Part shown: one piece after another, positions 1 through 8,725 of the stretch | Numbering within the stretch: position 1 is the first letter of the stretch | Layout of the letters: each line of letters starts with the position of its first letter | Assembly: GCF_902832885.1 (NCBI RefSeq) | Contig: NZ_CADFDK010000001.1 | Location: 1,116,001-1,180,000, forward strand | Source: Burkholderia seminalis DSM 23518 | GTDB lineage: Bacteria > Pseudomonadota > Gammaproteobacteria > Burkholderiales > Burkholderiaceae | DNA: 64,000 nucleotides | Direction: 5' to 3' | Position numbers and translations under genes: made by a program | Notes under the pieces: generated by a model | What the model was told of the DNA's origin: nothing | Database searches by the model: none | Seen by the model: the letters and a program-made list of their open reading frames with translations, nothing else

Positions 1-524
1 TGCCGCGAGTCGCCCATGCCGCGCATCACGAGCGTCTCGTCGTACAGCTGCGCGTTCAGGTAGCGGACGAAATCGGGATGGCGCACCAGGTTCGTGATGT
101 GCTGGCGCAGGTCGCGCTTCGCGTCGAGGCCGAAATGAACCTCGGCGATCGCGTTGCACCACTCGATCTGGTCGTGGTCGTCGAGCATCGCGACGCCATT
201 GGGCGACGCCTGGATCGCCTGGATGAAGCGCGAATGCTGCTGCTCGACCTGCCGCACCTGCGCATGCCACTGCTTCGCGAGTTTGTGCAGGCGATAGTAG
301 ATTTCGCCCCAGATGCCCGGCGCGCTCGGCACTTCGCCGTAGACGGGCGCGTCGAGCAGGCGCCACAGACGCTGCGTATGGAAGGTGCTGAAAAAGCCCT
401 GCGCGACCAGCATCACGACCACGAACACGAGGCCCGCGGTCGGGCCGGCGAAAACGCCGACCAATACGCCGATCAGCACGAGCAGCACGAGCGACACCAG
501 AAAGCGCGCCCAGATGATGTTCAT
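1..524 (-). CDS. phoR: Phosphate regulon sensor histidine kinase PhoR (N-terminal part, cut by window edge)
   Basis: The visible 174 residues start at an ATG at 524. Two hydrophobic membrane segments fill about residues 5-50. A basic linker follows, and from about residue 95 there is a PAS-like domain (segment ASPNGVAMLDD). This is the N-terminal architecture of PhoR, the inner-membrane kinase that phosphorylates PhoB when phosphate is scarce and is held inactive by Pst/PhoU. The HisKA and ATPase domains lie beyond position 1. The gene follows phoB by 57 bp, the usual order. Identity rests on context plus this architecture. Confidence 0.93.
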   Translation of the reverse strand, partial: MNIIWARFLVSLVLLVLIGVLVGVFAGPTAGLVFVVVMLVAQGFFSTFHTQRLWRLLDAPVYGEVPSAPGIWGEIYYRLHKLAKQWHAQVRQVEQQHSRFIQAIQASPNGVAMLDDHDQIEWCNAIAEVHFGLDAKRDLRQHITNLVRHPDFVRYLNAQLYDETLVMRGMGDSR

Positions 525-549
525 GATTCAGCGTCCGAAAGAATGAACG

Positions 550-572
550 GCATGCCGTGGCACACGGCATGC
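550..572 (-). other. Hairpin between phoB and phoR
   Basis: A perfect 10-bp inverted repeat, GCATGCCGTG / CACGGCATGC, with a 3-nt loop fills most of the 57-bp gap between the phoB stop and the phoR start. There is no T-run. It may stabilise the phoB message or lower phoR expression relative to phoB; this is inference. Confidence 0.55.
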
Positions 573-581
573 GCGGATACG

Positions 582-1283
582 TTACGCGTGCTTGGCGAGC
601 CGGTAGCCGCTGCCGCGCACGGTCTCGATCATCGCATCGCAACCGGCCGGTTTCAAGGCCGCGCGCAATCGCTTGATGTGCACGTCGACGGTACGCTCCT
701 CGACGAATACGTGGTCGCCCCATACCTGGTCGAGCAGTTGCGTTCGGCTGTGGACGCGCTCCGGATGCGTCATGAAGAAATGCAGCAGGCGGAACTCGGT
801 CGGGCCGAGATCGAGCTTGATCTCGCTGCCATCGCCGTGCGCGGCGACGCGATGCGTGGCCGGGTCGAGGCGCAGCCCGTTGATCGACACGACGTCCTCG
901 GTCAGCTGCGGCGCACGGCGGCGCAGCACGGCCTTGATCCGCGCCATCAGCTCCTTCGGCGAGAACGGCTTCGTCACGTAGTCGTCCGCGCCGATTTCGA
1001 GGCCGAGCACCTTGTCCTGCTCGTCGCCGCGGGCAGTCAGCATGATGATCGGGATGTGCTTGGTCCGTTCGTTGTTGCGCAGGTCGCGCGCGAACGCAAT
1101 ACCGGACTTGCCCGGCAGCATCCAGTCGAGCAGCACGAGATCGGGCAGCACATCGCTGATCAGGTTCTGCGCCTGTTCGGCGTTGTACGCACGGATCGGG
1201 CAGTGACCGGCGTGCTGGAGATTCACCGAGATCAGTTCGGAAATCGCGGGCTCATCTTCAACGACGAGAATGTTGCTGGGCAT
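582..1283 (-). CDS. phoB: Phosphate regulon response regulator PhoB
   Basis: This is an OmpR-family response regulator of 233 residues (E. coli PhoB has 229). The receiver domain covers about residues 1-120. The acidic pair is in VVEDEP, the phospho-acceptor Asp about 53 is in LLDWMLPG, the conserved Thr is in MLTAR and the Lys is in TKPF. A winged-helix DNA-binding domain fills about 130-230 and ends in the typical RGSGYRL. The ATG at 1283 is preferred over a GTG six bases upstream because AGAGG lies five bases before it. Phosphorylated PhoB activates Pho-box promoters such as the one upstream of pstS here. Confidence 0.97.
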   Translation of the reverse strand: MPSNILVVEDEPAISELISVNLQHAGHCPIRAYNAEQAQNLISDVLPDLVLLDWMLPGKSGIAFARDLRNNERTKHIPIIMLTARGDEQDKVLGLEIGADDYVTKPFSPKELMARIKAVLRRRAPQLTEDVVSINGLRLDPATHRVAAHGDGSEIKLDLGPTEFRLLHFFMTHPERVHSRTQLLDQVWGDHVFVEERTVDVHIKRLRAALKPAGCDAMIETVRGSGYRLAKHA

Positions 1284-1315
1284 CGGCACCTCTGTTTTTC
1301 CTGTGCTGGGTCGTA

Positions 1316-2020
1316 TTAACTGTTGGCTTCACGGTCGAGCGTGTCGCGCGGCTGGTGCCGCACGTCCGTGCCCTTCACGATGTAGATGATGAATTCGGCG
1401 ATGTTCTTCGCGTGGTCGCCGATCCGCTCGATCGCCTTCGCGATGAACAGGTACTCGAGGCCGACCGAGATCGTGCGCGGATCTTCCTGCATGTACGACA
1501 CGAGCTTGCGCACGAACGCGCGGAATTCCAGGTCGATCTCCTTGTCGTCCTTGACGATCTGCGCGGCCGCGACCGTGTCGAGGCGCGCAAACGCGTCGAG
1601 CGCGCGGCGCAGGATCGTCACGGCCATCTCGCCCGACACCTTGATCTCGGCGATGTTGACCGCGCGCGCGGCCGGCTCGTCGACCAGGCGGCGCACGCGC
1701 TTGGCGATCTTCTCGGCCTCGTCGCCGGCGCGCTCGAGGTTCGTAATCGTTTTCGAAATCGACATCAAAAGGCGCAGGTCGCGCGCGGCCGGCTGCCTCC
1801 GCGCGATGATGTTGCCGCACTCCTGGTCGATGTCGACTTCCATCGCGTTCAGCGTTTCCTCGGCCGCGATCACCTTCTCGGCCGTCTCGCGGTCGAACTC
1901 GTTCAGCGCGTACATCGCGCCGACGATCTGCGACTCGACGAGGCCGCCCATTTCCAGCACTTTCGACGACACGGCATTCAGGTCCGCATCGAACTGGCTC
2001 GACAGATGTTTATCCGACAT
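1316..2020 (-). CDS. phoU: Phosphate signalling protein PhoU
   Basis: The protein has 234 residues, close to the family norm. It shows the duplicated PhoU helical-bundle pattern, each half carrying metal-binding E/D-rich helices (residues around ERAGDEAEKIAKR and ERIGDHAKNIAEF). PhoU links the phosphate state of the Pst transporter to PhoR and represses the regulon when phosphate is plentiful. The start has GGAG 9 bases upstream. It lies 18 bp after pstB and 32 bp before the phoB start, so the whole set is probably one transcript unit. Confidence 0.97.
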   Translation of the reverse strand: MSDKHLSSQFDADLNAVSSKVLEMGGLVESQIVGAMYALNEFDRETAEKVIAAEETLNAMEVDIDQECGNIIARRQPAARDLRLLMSISKTITNLERAGDEAEKIAKRVRRLVDEPAARAVNIAEIKVSGEMAVTILRRALDAFARLDTVAAAQIVKDDKEIDLEFRAFVRKLVSYMQEDPRTISVGLEYLFIAKAIERIGDHAKNIAEFIIYIVKGTDVRHQPRDTLDREANS

Positions 2021-2038
2021 GGCTGTTGTTCTCCGTCA

Positions 2039-2887
2039 TCAACCGAAACGGCCGGTGATGTAGTCTTCCGTTTCCTTGCGCACCGGCTTGATGAAGATCT
2101 TTTCGGTCTCGCCGAACTCGATCAGCTCGCCCAGGTACATGTAGGCCGTGTAATCCGAGCAGCGTGCGGCCTGCTGCATGTTGTGCGTGACGATCACGAC
2201 CGTGTAGTCGCTCTTCAGCTCCGCGATCAGCTCTTCGATGCGGCCCGTCGAGATCGGGTCGAGCGCCGAGCACGGCTCGTCGAGCAGCAGCACTTCCGGA
2301 CGGATCGCAATGCCGCGCGCGATGCACAGACGCTGCTGCTGGCCGCCCGACAGGCCGTAGCCGCTCTGGCCCAGCTTGTCCTTCACTTCGTTCCACAGAG
2401 CAGCCTTCGTGAGCGCCCATTCGACGCGGTCGTCCATTTCCGAGCGCGTGAGCTTTTCGAACATCTTCACGCCGAACGCGATGTTGTCGTAGATCGACAT
2501 CGGGAACGGGGTCGGCTTCTGGAACACCATGCCGATCCGCGCGCGCAGCAGCGAGATGTCGCGCTTCGTCGTCAGCAGGTTCTCGCCGTCCATCAGGATT
2601 TCGCCTTCGGCGCGCTGTTCCGGGTAGAGCGCGAACATCTTGTTGAACGTGCGCAGCAGCGTCGACTTGCCGCAACCCGACGGGCCGATGAACGCGGTCA
2701 CCTTGCCGTCCGGAATACGCAGATTGATGTTCTTCAGCGCATGGAACTTGTTGTAGAAGAAGTTGAGGTTGTTGACCTCGATCTTCGCGTTCAGCGGCGC
2801 GAGCGGGCGATCGTTCGCCGCGTCATGCGTGCCGGCCGGCGCAGCGGTGCGCTCGACGGGATTCAGGTGGCTCTCTGCCATATTCAT
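2039..2887 (-). CDS. pstB: Phosphate ABC transporter ATP-binding protein PstB
   Basis: This is an ABC ATPase of 282 residues with an N-terminal extension of about 30 residues before the usual start of the domain. Walker A is GPSGCGKST, the signature is LSGGQQQR, Walker B is LLLDEP with SALDP following, and the switch His is in VTHN. It powers high-affinity phosphate import together with PstA and PstC. The ATG at 2887 has GGAG 7 bases upstream; the in-frame ATG two codons later is less well placed. It sits 15 bp after pstA. Confidence 0.97.
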   Translation of the reverse strand: MNMAESHLNPVERTAAPAGTHDAANDRPLAPLNAKIEVNNLNFFYNKFHALKNINLRIPDGKVTAFIGPSGCGKSTLLRTFNKMFALYPEQRAEGEILMDGENLLTTKRDISLLRARIGMVFQKPTPFPMSIYDNIAFGVKMFEKLTRSEMDDRVEWALTKAALWNEVKDKLGQSGYGLSGGQQQRLCIARGIAIRPEVLLLDEPCSALDPISTGRIEELIAELKSDYTVVIVTHNMQQAARCSDYTAYMYLGELIEFGETEKIFIKPVRKETEDYITGRFG

Positions 2888-2902
2888 CGGATTGCTCCGC
2901 CG

Positions 2903-3796
2903 TTACTTTTTCGAGAAGATCGAGCGCGCCAGGACGTTGAGTCCGAGCACCCCGAGCGTAATCAGGAACACGCCCGCCCATGCGAGCGACTGCCACTCCG
3001 CGAACGGGCTCATCGCGAACTTGTAGATCGTGACCGGCAGGTTCGCCATCGGCTGGCTCATGTCCCACGAGAAGAACTGGTTCGACAGCGCGGTGAACAG
3101 CAACGGCGCCGTTTCGCCGGCAATCCGTGCGACCGCGAGCAGCACGCCCGTCACGATCCCGCCGACGGATGCGCGCAGCGTGATCTTCAGCACCATCCGC
3201 CACTTCGGCGTACCGAGCGCGAAGGCCGCTTCGCGCAGCGCATTCGGCACGAGCTTCAGCATGTTCTCGGTCGTGCGGATCACGATCGGAATCTGCAGCA
3301 GGGCGAGCGCGATGACGCCGGCCCAGCCAGAGAAGCGTCCCGATTTCGCCACGACGATCGCGTACACGAACAGGCCGATGACGATCGACGGCGCCGACAG
3401 CAGGATGTCGTTGATGAAGCGGATCGTGCTCGCCAGCAGGTTCTTCTGGCCGTATTCGGCGAGATAAACGCCCGCGAGGATGCCGATCGGCGTGCCGACT
3501 AGCGTGCCGAATCCGCACAGCAGCAGGCTGCCGACGATCGCGTTCGCGAGACCGCCGCCTTCCGTGTTCGGCGCCGGCGTCGATTCGGTGAACAGCTGCA
3601 GCGACAGGCCGCCGATACCGAGGTGCACCGTCGTGTAGAGAATCCACACGAGCCACAGCAGGCCGAACGCCATCGCGCCGAGCGACGCGGTAAGCGCGAT
3701 CGCGTTGATCGCCTTGCGCTTGCGCTGCAGGCGGTTGCGCATCGCGTCGAGCACGGCGCCGTCGGCTCCCGGGAAATTCATGATGGGCTCGCTCAT
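2903..3796 (-). CDS. pstA: Phosphate ABC transporter permease PstA
   Basis: This 297-residue inner-membrane permease has about six hydrophobic segments and a cytoplasmic N-terminal stretch rich in Arg and Lys ([11 protein letters not shown]). The ABC-permease EAA-like loop is at [14 protein letters not shown]. The start at 3796 begins MSEPIMNF, and its ATG overlaps the pstC stop by four bases (ATGA), which indicates translational coupling. An open frame extends upstream into pstC but in a different frame with no permease features, so the longer start is rejected. Confidence 0.96.
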   Translation of the reverse strand: MSEPIMNFPGADGAVLDAMRNRLQRKRKAINAIALTASLGAMAFGLLWLVWILYTTVHLGIGGLSLQLFTESTPAPNTEGGGLANAIVGSLLLCGFGTLVGTPIGILAGVYLAEYGQKNLLASTIRFINDILLSAPSIVIGLFVYAIVVAKSGRFSGWAGVIALALLQIPIVIRTTENMLKLVPNALREAAFALGTPKWRMVLKITLRASVGGIVTGVLLAVARIAGETAPLLFTALSNQFFSWDMSQPMANLPVTIYKFAMSPFAEWQSLAWAGVFLITLGVLGLNVLARSIFSKK

Positions 3797-4776
3797 TTCT
3801 TGCCCTCTCCCTTCTCGAGACGAAGCAGCAGCAGTTTGGAGATGGACAGCACGATGAACGTGATCACGAAGAGAATCAGGCCGAGTTCCATCAGCGCGGA
3901 CGTATGCAGGCCCGGCTGCGCTTCGGCGAATTCGTTCGCGAGCGCCGACGTGATGCTGTTGCCCGGCGCGAACAGCGATACGCTGTCGAGCAGGTTGGTG
4001 TTGCCGATCACGAAGGTCACGGCCATCGTTTCGCCGAGCGCGCGGCCGAGGCCGAGCATCACGCCGCCGATCACGCCGGTCTTCGTGTAGGGCAGCACGA
4101 CCTTCCACATCACTTCCCAGGTCGTGCAGCCGATCCCGTACGCGGACTCCTTCAGCAGCACGGGCGTGACCTCGAACACGTCGCGCATCACCGACGCGAT
4201 GTACGGGATGATCATGATCGCGAGGATCACGCCGGCCGCGAGGATGCCGATGCCGATCGGCGGGCCCGCCGTCAGCGGACCGAGCACCCAGACGTCCTTG
4301 AACAGGCGGCCGATCGGCTTCTGGAAGTATTCGGCGAAGATCGGCGCGAACACGAGCAGGCCCCACATGCCGTACACGATCGACGGAATCGCGGCGAGCA
4401 GCTCGATCGCGATGCCGAGCGGGCGGCGCAGCCAGACGGGCGACAATTCGGTGAGGAACAGTGCGATGCCGAAGCTGACGGGCACCGCGATGACGAGCGC
4501 AATGAGCGACGTCACGATCGTGCCGTAGATCGGCACGAGTGCGCCGTAGATGTCCGAGTTGGGATCCCACTCGGATTGCCACAGGAAACCGAGGCCGAAC
4601 TTCTCGATGGTCGGCATCGACGCAACGATCAGGGAAACGATGATCCCGCCCAGCAGCAGCAGGGTCACGATCGCGGCGAGCCGAGCGAGGCCGCCGAACA
4701 GGACATCCCCGAGACGACCCGGCGCGCGCTGCGCACCGTCGGACGATCGGGAGGACGTGTAGGAAATATCAGACAT
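3793..4776 (-). CDS. pstC: Phosphate ABC transporter permease PstC
   Basis: This 327-residue permease has about six membrane segments, with an EAA-like loop at [14 protein letters not shown]. It pairs with PstA to form the membrane channel of the phosphate importer. The ATG at 4776 (MSDISYTS) is chosen. An upstream in-frame start would place 18 extra residues inside the hairpins between pstS and pstC, which is unlikely. The gene ends in a four-base overlap with pstA. Confidence 0.96.
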   Translation of the reverse strand: MSDISYTSSRSSDGAQRAPGRLGDVLFGGLARLAAIVTLLLLGGIIVSLIVASMPTIEKFGLGFLWQSEWDPNSDIYGALVPIYGTIVTSLIALVIAVPVSFGIALFLTELSPVWLRRPLGIAIELLAAIPSIVYGMWGLLVFAPIFAEYFQKPIGRLFKDVWVLGPLTAGPPIGIGILAAGVILAIMIIPYIASVMRDVFEVTPVLLKESAYGIGCTTWEVMWKVVLPYTKTGVIGGVMLGLGRALGETMAVTFVIGNTNLLDSVSLFAPGNSITSALANEFAEAQPGLHTSALMELGLILFVITFIVLSISKLLLLRLEKGEGKK

Positions 4777-4794
4777 GGGTGCCTGCTTTTGATC

Positions 4795-4853
4795 GCCGGG
4801 CGCCATGACGCCCGGCTTTACCGCACACACTGCCCGGCCGGCGCGGCCGGGCA
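4795..4853 (-). other. Two hairpins in the pstS-pstC gap
   Basis: Two perfect inverted repeats fill the gap after pstS: TGCCCGGCCG/CGGCCGGGCA at 4831-4853 and GCCGGGCG/CGCCCGGC at 4795-4816. Neither has a T-run. Such structures usually protect the upstream mRNA end or cause partial termination, so they would keep the periplasmic binding protein more abundant than the permeases. This role is inference. Confidence 0.6.
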
Positions 4854-4870
4854 GCGAACCGCTGCATTGC

Positions 4871-5905
4871 TTACTCGGCGGCGACCGACTTGCCCGAAGC
4901 GTCCGTCACCTTCGTCTTCCACTGCTTGCGGATTTCCGTCTCGACCGCCGACGGCAGCGAGATGTAGTCGAGGCTGTCGGCAGCCTTCTCGCCGTTCTTG
5001 AACGCCCAGCTGAAGAACTTCAGCGTTTCGGCGCCCTGCTCCGGCTTGTCCTGCTTCGCGTGCAGCAGCACGAACGTCGCGCCGACGACCGGCCATGCGT
5101 CCTTGCCCGGCTGGTTCGTCAGGATCTGGTAGAACGACTTCGACCAGTTCGCGCCGGCCGCGGCCGCCTTGAACGTTTCCGTCTTCGGCTCGACCACCGT
5201 GCCCGTCGAGTTCTTCAGGGCCGTGTAGACCATGTTGTTCTTCTTCGCGTACGCCCATTCGACGTAGCCGATCGCGCCCGGCAGGCGCTGCACGAAGGCC
5301 GCGACGCCGTCGTTGCCCTTGCCGCCCGTGCCCGTCGGCCAGTTGACCGCCGTGCCTTCGCCGATCTTCGACTTCCACTCGTCGTTGACCTTCGACAGGT
5401 AGTTCGTCCAGATGAAGCTGGTGCCCGAACCGTCAGCGCGGCGAACCACGGCGATGTCCGTATCCGGCAGCTTGACCTTCGGGTTCAGCGCGGCGATCGC
5501 CGGGTCGTTCCACTTCTTGATCTTGCCGAGGTAGATGTCGCCGAGCACCGGGCCCGACAGCGTCAGTTCGCCGGCCTTCACGCCCGGCACGTTGACGACC
5601 GGCACCACGCCGCCGACCACCGTCGGGAACTGGAACAGGCCTTCCTTCGCAAGCTCTTCATCCTTCAGCGGAGCGTCCGAACCGGCAAAATCGACCGTCT
5701 TCGCGATGATCTGCTTCAGGCCGCCCGACGAGCCGATGCCCTGGTAGTTGACCTTCGAACCGCCGGACTGCTGGTAGTCGGCAGCCCATTTCGTATAGAT
5801 CGGCATCGCGAACGTGCTGCCTGCGCCCGTGATGTCGGCAGCGTGGGCGGCGACGGCGAAAAGCGCGCCAGCCAGGCCGGCAATCGCGGTTTGCATCAAT
5901 TTCAT
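4871..5905 (-). CDS. pstS: Periplasmic phosphate-binding protein PstS
   Basis: The protein has 344 residues. A Sec signal peptide of about 22 residues (ends AAHAAD) is followed by GAGSTFAMP, the conserved start of mature PstS. The phosphate-contact motifs GSSGG and RADGSGTS are present. PstS captures phosphate in the periplasm and delivers it to PstCA. It is the first gene of the locus, with GGAGG six bases before the ATG, and it lies directly downstream of the Pho-box array. Confidence 0.97.
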   Translation of the reverse strand: MKLMQTAIAGLAGALFAVAAHAADITGAGSTFAMPIYTKWAADYQQSGGSKVNYQGIGSSGGLKQIIAKTVDFAGSDAPLKDEELAKEGLFQFPTVVGGVVPVVNVPGVKAGELTLSGPVLGDIYLGKIKKWNDPAIAALNPKVKLPDTDIAVVRRADGSGTSFIWTNYLSKVNDEWKSKIGEGTAVNWPTGTGGKGNDGVAAFVQRLPGAIGYVEWAYAKKNNMVYTALKNSTGTVVEPKTETFKAAAAGANWSKSFYQILTNQPGKDAWPVVGATFVLLHAKQDKPEQGAETLKFFSWAFKNGEKAADSLDYISLPSAVETEIRKQWKTKVTDASGKSVAAE

Positions 5906-5961
5906 GAGACCTCCAGTGTGTGAGCGGATGACTACGGCACCGCGAAGGTTAGGGGCTCCTC

Positions 5962-6011
5962 ATGACGGTAATGTGACAATCGATGAAACTGGCGTGACAG
6001 TAACATGACTG
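5962..6011 (-). promoter_or_regulatory. Pho-box array upstream of pstS
   Basis: Read on the minus strand, five 7-mers resembling the PhoB half-site CTGTCAT occur in a row: CAGTCAT (6005-6011), CTGTCAC (5994-6000), GTTTCAT (5983-5989), TTGTCAC (5973-5979) and CCGTCAT (5962-5968). Their spacing is 11, 11, 10 and 11 bp, the helical periodicity expected for tandem PhoB dimers. The array ends about 56 bp before the pstS start codon. Confidence 0.85.
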
Positions 6012-6370
6012 GTTGAAAGGGAATAGCGAGGGGGCGCGGGCGGCGCCTGGGCGGCACCGGAACGGCCATGGCGGCAAGAATTGCCTGCCTGGCAAGGACC
6101 GGGCGGACACCCGATTCGCGGGTGGACCGGCGGATCGCCGCGGGGCGCCGGCGAGGCGGGAAGCCCTGCCGGTGGCGGGCTGGATATCCGGGGTCGGAGG
6201 ATTTCTCTGGTCGGAAGCATGCGCGTGCGGAAACACACGCCCAAAACACATCTATATATATCGCAAACCTTTGCGTCTGACGAAATGGCGGCGCCCCGAA
6301 GGCGCCGCCTGGTCATTCGTCGAAACGCCGGCGCGCGGGCGACGGGACTGCCGCGCGCCGCCACCCCGCA
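6012..6370. other. Intergenic region between the Pho boxes and glmM
   Basis: I see no gene in these 359 bases. The part near 6012-6230 is GC-rich without clear signals. A short AT tract (TATATATATCGC) lies at about 6252-6263. The glmM terminator hairpin is at 6287-6309. Confidence 0.5.
6287..6309 (-). terminator. Terminator hairpin after glmM
   Basis: A perfect 9-bp stem, GGCGGCGCC, has a loop that reads TTCGG on the minus strand. It lies 62 bp after the glmM stop. Downstream bases on the minus strand are ATTTCG, so the U-tract is weak. Confidence 0.65.
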
Positions 6371-7726
6371 TCAGGTTGTCGCGGCGCGCACCGCGTCGGC
6401 GATCGTCTCCGCATGGCGCACCGCGTCGGCCGCCTGCTGCGCCTCGACCATCACGCGCAGCACGGGCTCGGTGCCCGATGCGCGGATCAGCACGCGGCCG
6501 CGGCCGGCGAGCGCGGCCTCCGCCGCGTCGATCGCCGCGCGAATCGATGCGCTGCCCTTCCAGTCGGCACCCGGCTTCATCCGCACGTTGATCAGCTTCT
6601 GCGGGAACAGCGTGACACCGTCGAGCATCTGCGCGAGCGTACGGCCGCCGCGCTTCAGCGCGGCCAGCACGAGCAGCGCCGACACGATGCCGTCGCCGGT
6701 CGAATGCCGGTCGAGCGACAGGATGTGGCCCGACCCTTCCGCGCCGAGCTGCCAGCCGTGTTCGCGCAACTGCTCGAGCACGTAGCGGTCGCCGACCGCC
6801 GCGCGGACGAACTTCACACCCTCGCGTTGCAACGCGACTTCGACCGCGAGGTTCGTCATCAGCGTGCCGACCGCGCCGTCGACCTTGCCGTCCGTCGCGA
6901 TCCGGTCCTTCACGAGCACGTAGAGGAGTTCGTCGCCGTTGTACAGGCGACCGGTCGAATCGACGACCTGCAGGCGGTCCGCATCGCCGTCAAGCGCAAT
7001 GCCGAGATCGGCGTGGTTCGCCCGCACCGCGCGCACGAGCGCGTCCGGCGCGGTCGCACCGACGCCGTCGTTGATGTTGAAGCCGTTCGGCGCGACGCCG
7101 ATCGGGATCACGTCCGCGCCAAGCTCGTGGAATACGTGCGGCGCGATCTGGTAGGCGGCGCCGTGCGCGCAATCGATCACGAGCTTCAGCCCGCGCAGGT
7201 CGAACGCGGCCGGGAACGTGCTCTTGCAGAACTCGATGTAGCGGCCTGCCGCGTCGTCGAGGCGGCGCGCCTTGCCGAGGCCGTCGGACGACGCGCACTC
7301 GAGCGGCTTGTCGAGCCACGCTTCGATCGCGGCTTCCGTGTCGTCGGGCAGCTTGTTGCCGTCAGCCGAGAAAAACTTGATCCCGTTGTCGTGATACGGG
7401 TTGTGCGATGCACTGATCACGACACCGGCCGACAGGCGCAGCGCGCGCGTCAGGTACGCGACGCCCGGCGTCGGCATCGGGCCGGCCAGCATCACGTCGA
7501 CGCCCGCCGCCGAGAAGCCGGCCTCGAGTGCGGCCTCGAGCATGTAGCCCGACACGCGGGTGTCCTTGCCGATCAGCACGGTCGGACGCGCGCCCGCCGC
7601 GACGTCGGCCGAACCGGCCAGCACCTTGCCCGCCGCATAACCGAGACGCAATACGAAATCCGGTGTGATGGGTGCCTCGCCCACCGTGCCGCGAATGCCG
7701 TCCGTGCCGAAATATCGACGTCCCAT
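6371..7726 (-). CDS. glmM: Phosphoglucosamine mutase GlmM
   Basis: The protein has 451 residues, the usual length. It converts glucosamine-6-phosphate to glucosamine-1-phosphate for peptidoglycan and LPS precursors. The phosphoserine loop is ISASHNP (catalytic Ser about 107), the metal-binding loop is DGDADR, and the C-terminal phosphate-binding loop is RASGTEP. The N-terminus FGTDGIRG is family-typical. AAGGATC precedes the ATG. It lies 27 bp after folP, an order common in proteobacteria (ftsH-folP-glmM). Confidence 0.97.
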   Translation of the reverse strand: MGRRYFGTDGIRGTVGEAPITPDFVLRLGYAAGKVLAGSADVAAGARPTVLIGKDTRVSGYMLEAALEAGFSAAGVDVMLAGPMPTPGVAYLTRALRLSAGVVISASHNPYHDNGIKFFSADGNKLPDDTEAAIEAWLDKPLECASSDGLGKARRLDDAAGRYIEFCKSTFPAAFDLRGLKLVIDCAHGAAYQIAPHVFHELGADVIPIGVAPNGFNINDGVGATAPDALVRAVRANHADLGIALDGDADRLQVVDSTGRLYNGDELLYVLVKDRIATDGKVDGAVGTLMTNLAVEVALQREGVKFVRAAVGDRYVLEQLREHGWQLGAEGSGHILSLDRHSTGDGIVSALLVLAALKRGGRTLAQMLDGVTLFPQKLINVRMKPGADWKGSASIRAAIDAAEAALAGRGRVLIRASGTEPVLRVMVEAQQAADAVRHAETIADAVRAATT

Positions 7727-7753
7727 GGGATCCTTTCTCCTTCGTCTTTTGAC

Positions 7754-8647
7754 TTATCGTTGCCGCGCGGCTTCGCGCACGGCATTCCACACTTTCAATG
7801 CATCGACCGTCGCCGCGACGTCGTGCACGCGCACGATCGCGGCACCGCGCCCGACCGCGCACAACGCGGCGGCCACGCTCGCCGCGACGCGCTCCATCGG
7901 CGGCTTGCCGCCGATCACCGCGCCGAGCATCGACTTGCGCGACATGCCCGCGAGTATCGGATATGCCCGCCCGTCGGGCCGCAGGGGCGCCGTGTCCGGC
8001 AACGCGGCCAGCAGCGCATAGTTGTCGTCGACGACCGCCTTGCCGAACCCGAAACCGGGATCGACGCAGATCCGCTCCGGGGCAATGCCCGCGTCGCGCA
8101 GCGCCTGCGCACGCACGGCGAGAAAATCGCGCACGTCGGTCACCACATCGCCGTAGTCGGGTTCGCCGACCTGCATCGTCTGCGGCTCGCCGAGCATGTG
8201 CATCGCGCACAGTCCGCTGTTGCCCTCGCGCACCGCGTCGATCGCGCCTGGCTGGCGGAACCCCCAGATGTCGTTGATCAGGTCCGCGCCGGCGGCCAGC
8301 GCCGCGCGCATCACGGCCGGCTTGTACGTGTCGATCGACAGCGGCACGTTCAGCGGCCGCAGCGCCTCGACGAGCGGAATCACGCGCGCCAGCTCCTCGT
8401 CGAGCGGCACGGGCGGTGCGCCGGGGCGCGTCGATTCGCCGCCGATGTCGAGGATATCCGCGCCGTCGGCAATCATCCGCTCGGCCTGGCGCAGCGCATC
8501 GTCGCGCGCGAGGAAGCGGCCGCCGTCGGAGAACGAATCGGGCGTGGCGTTGAGGATGCCCATCACGAGCGGGCGCTCGAACGTCAGCTCGAAGCGGCCG
8601 CACTGGAGGGGCGCGGGAATGAACGGGGACACAGCGGAATCGGACAC
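7754..8647 (-). CDS. folP: Dihydropteroate synthase FolP
   Basis: This TIM-barrel enzyme joins 6-hydroxymethyl-dihydropterin pyrophosphate with p-aminobenzoate in folate synthesis. Family motifs are GILNATPDSFSDGG, DIGGESTRPG, GADLINDIWG, DPGFGFGK and GMSRKS. I place the start at a GTG at 8647 (297 residues). An in-frame ATG at 8695 lies inside the ftsH terminator hairpin and would add an atypical leader. The exact start remains uncertain because no strong ribosome site precedes the GTG. Confidence 0.93.
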   Translation of the reverse strand: MSDSAVSPFIPAPLQCGRFELTFERPLVMGILNATPDSFSDGGRFLARDDALRQAERMIADGADILDIGGESTRPGAPPVPLDEELARVIPLVEALRPLNVPLSIDTYKPAVMRAALAAGADLINDIWGFRQPGAIDAVREGNSGLCAMHMLGEPQTMQVGEPDYGDVVTDVRDFLAVRAQALRDAGIAPERICVDPGFGFGKAVVDDNYALLAALPDTAPLRPDGRAYPILAGMSRKSMLGAVIGGKPPMERVAASVAAALCAVGRGAAIVRVHDVAATVDALKVWNAVREAARQR

Positions 8648-8670
8648 GAGCGACTGGCGTGGATGAATGC

Positions 8671-8702
8671 AAAACGGGCCGGTGTGAAGCCACACCAGCC
8701 CG
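8671..8702 (-). terminator. Intrinsic terminator after ftsH
   Basis: On the minus strand a stem of about 11 bp (GGGCTGGTGTG paired with CACACCGGCCC, with a G-U pair) is followed by GTTTTG. It lies 24 bp after the ftsH stop and just before folP, so folP-glmM may be expressed partly by read-through. Confidence 0.75.
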
Positions 8703-8725
8703 TGAACGGTGCTAAAGCGGAGAGA

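Noticed and set aside
1355-3502. Frame of about 715 codons opposite phoU, pstB and pstA
   Set aside because: Antisense of confidently identified genes; composition is Arg/Asp/His-rich and repetitive.
8648-8695. Longer folP start at an ATG at 8695
   Set aside because: It falls in the ftsH terminator hairpin and adds a leader not seen in the family.
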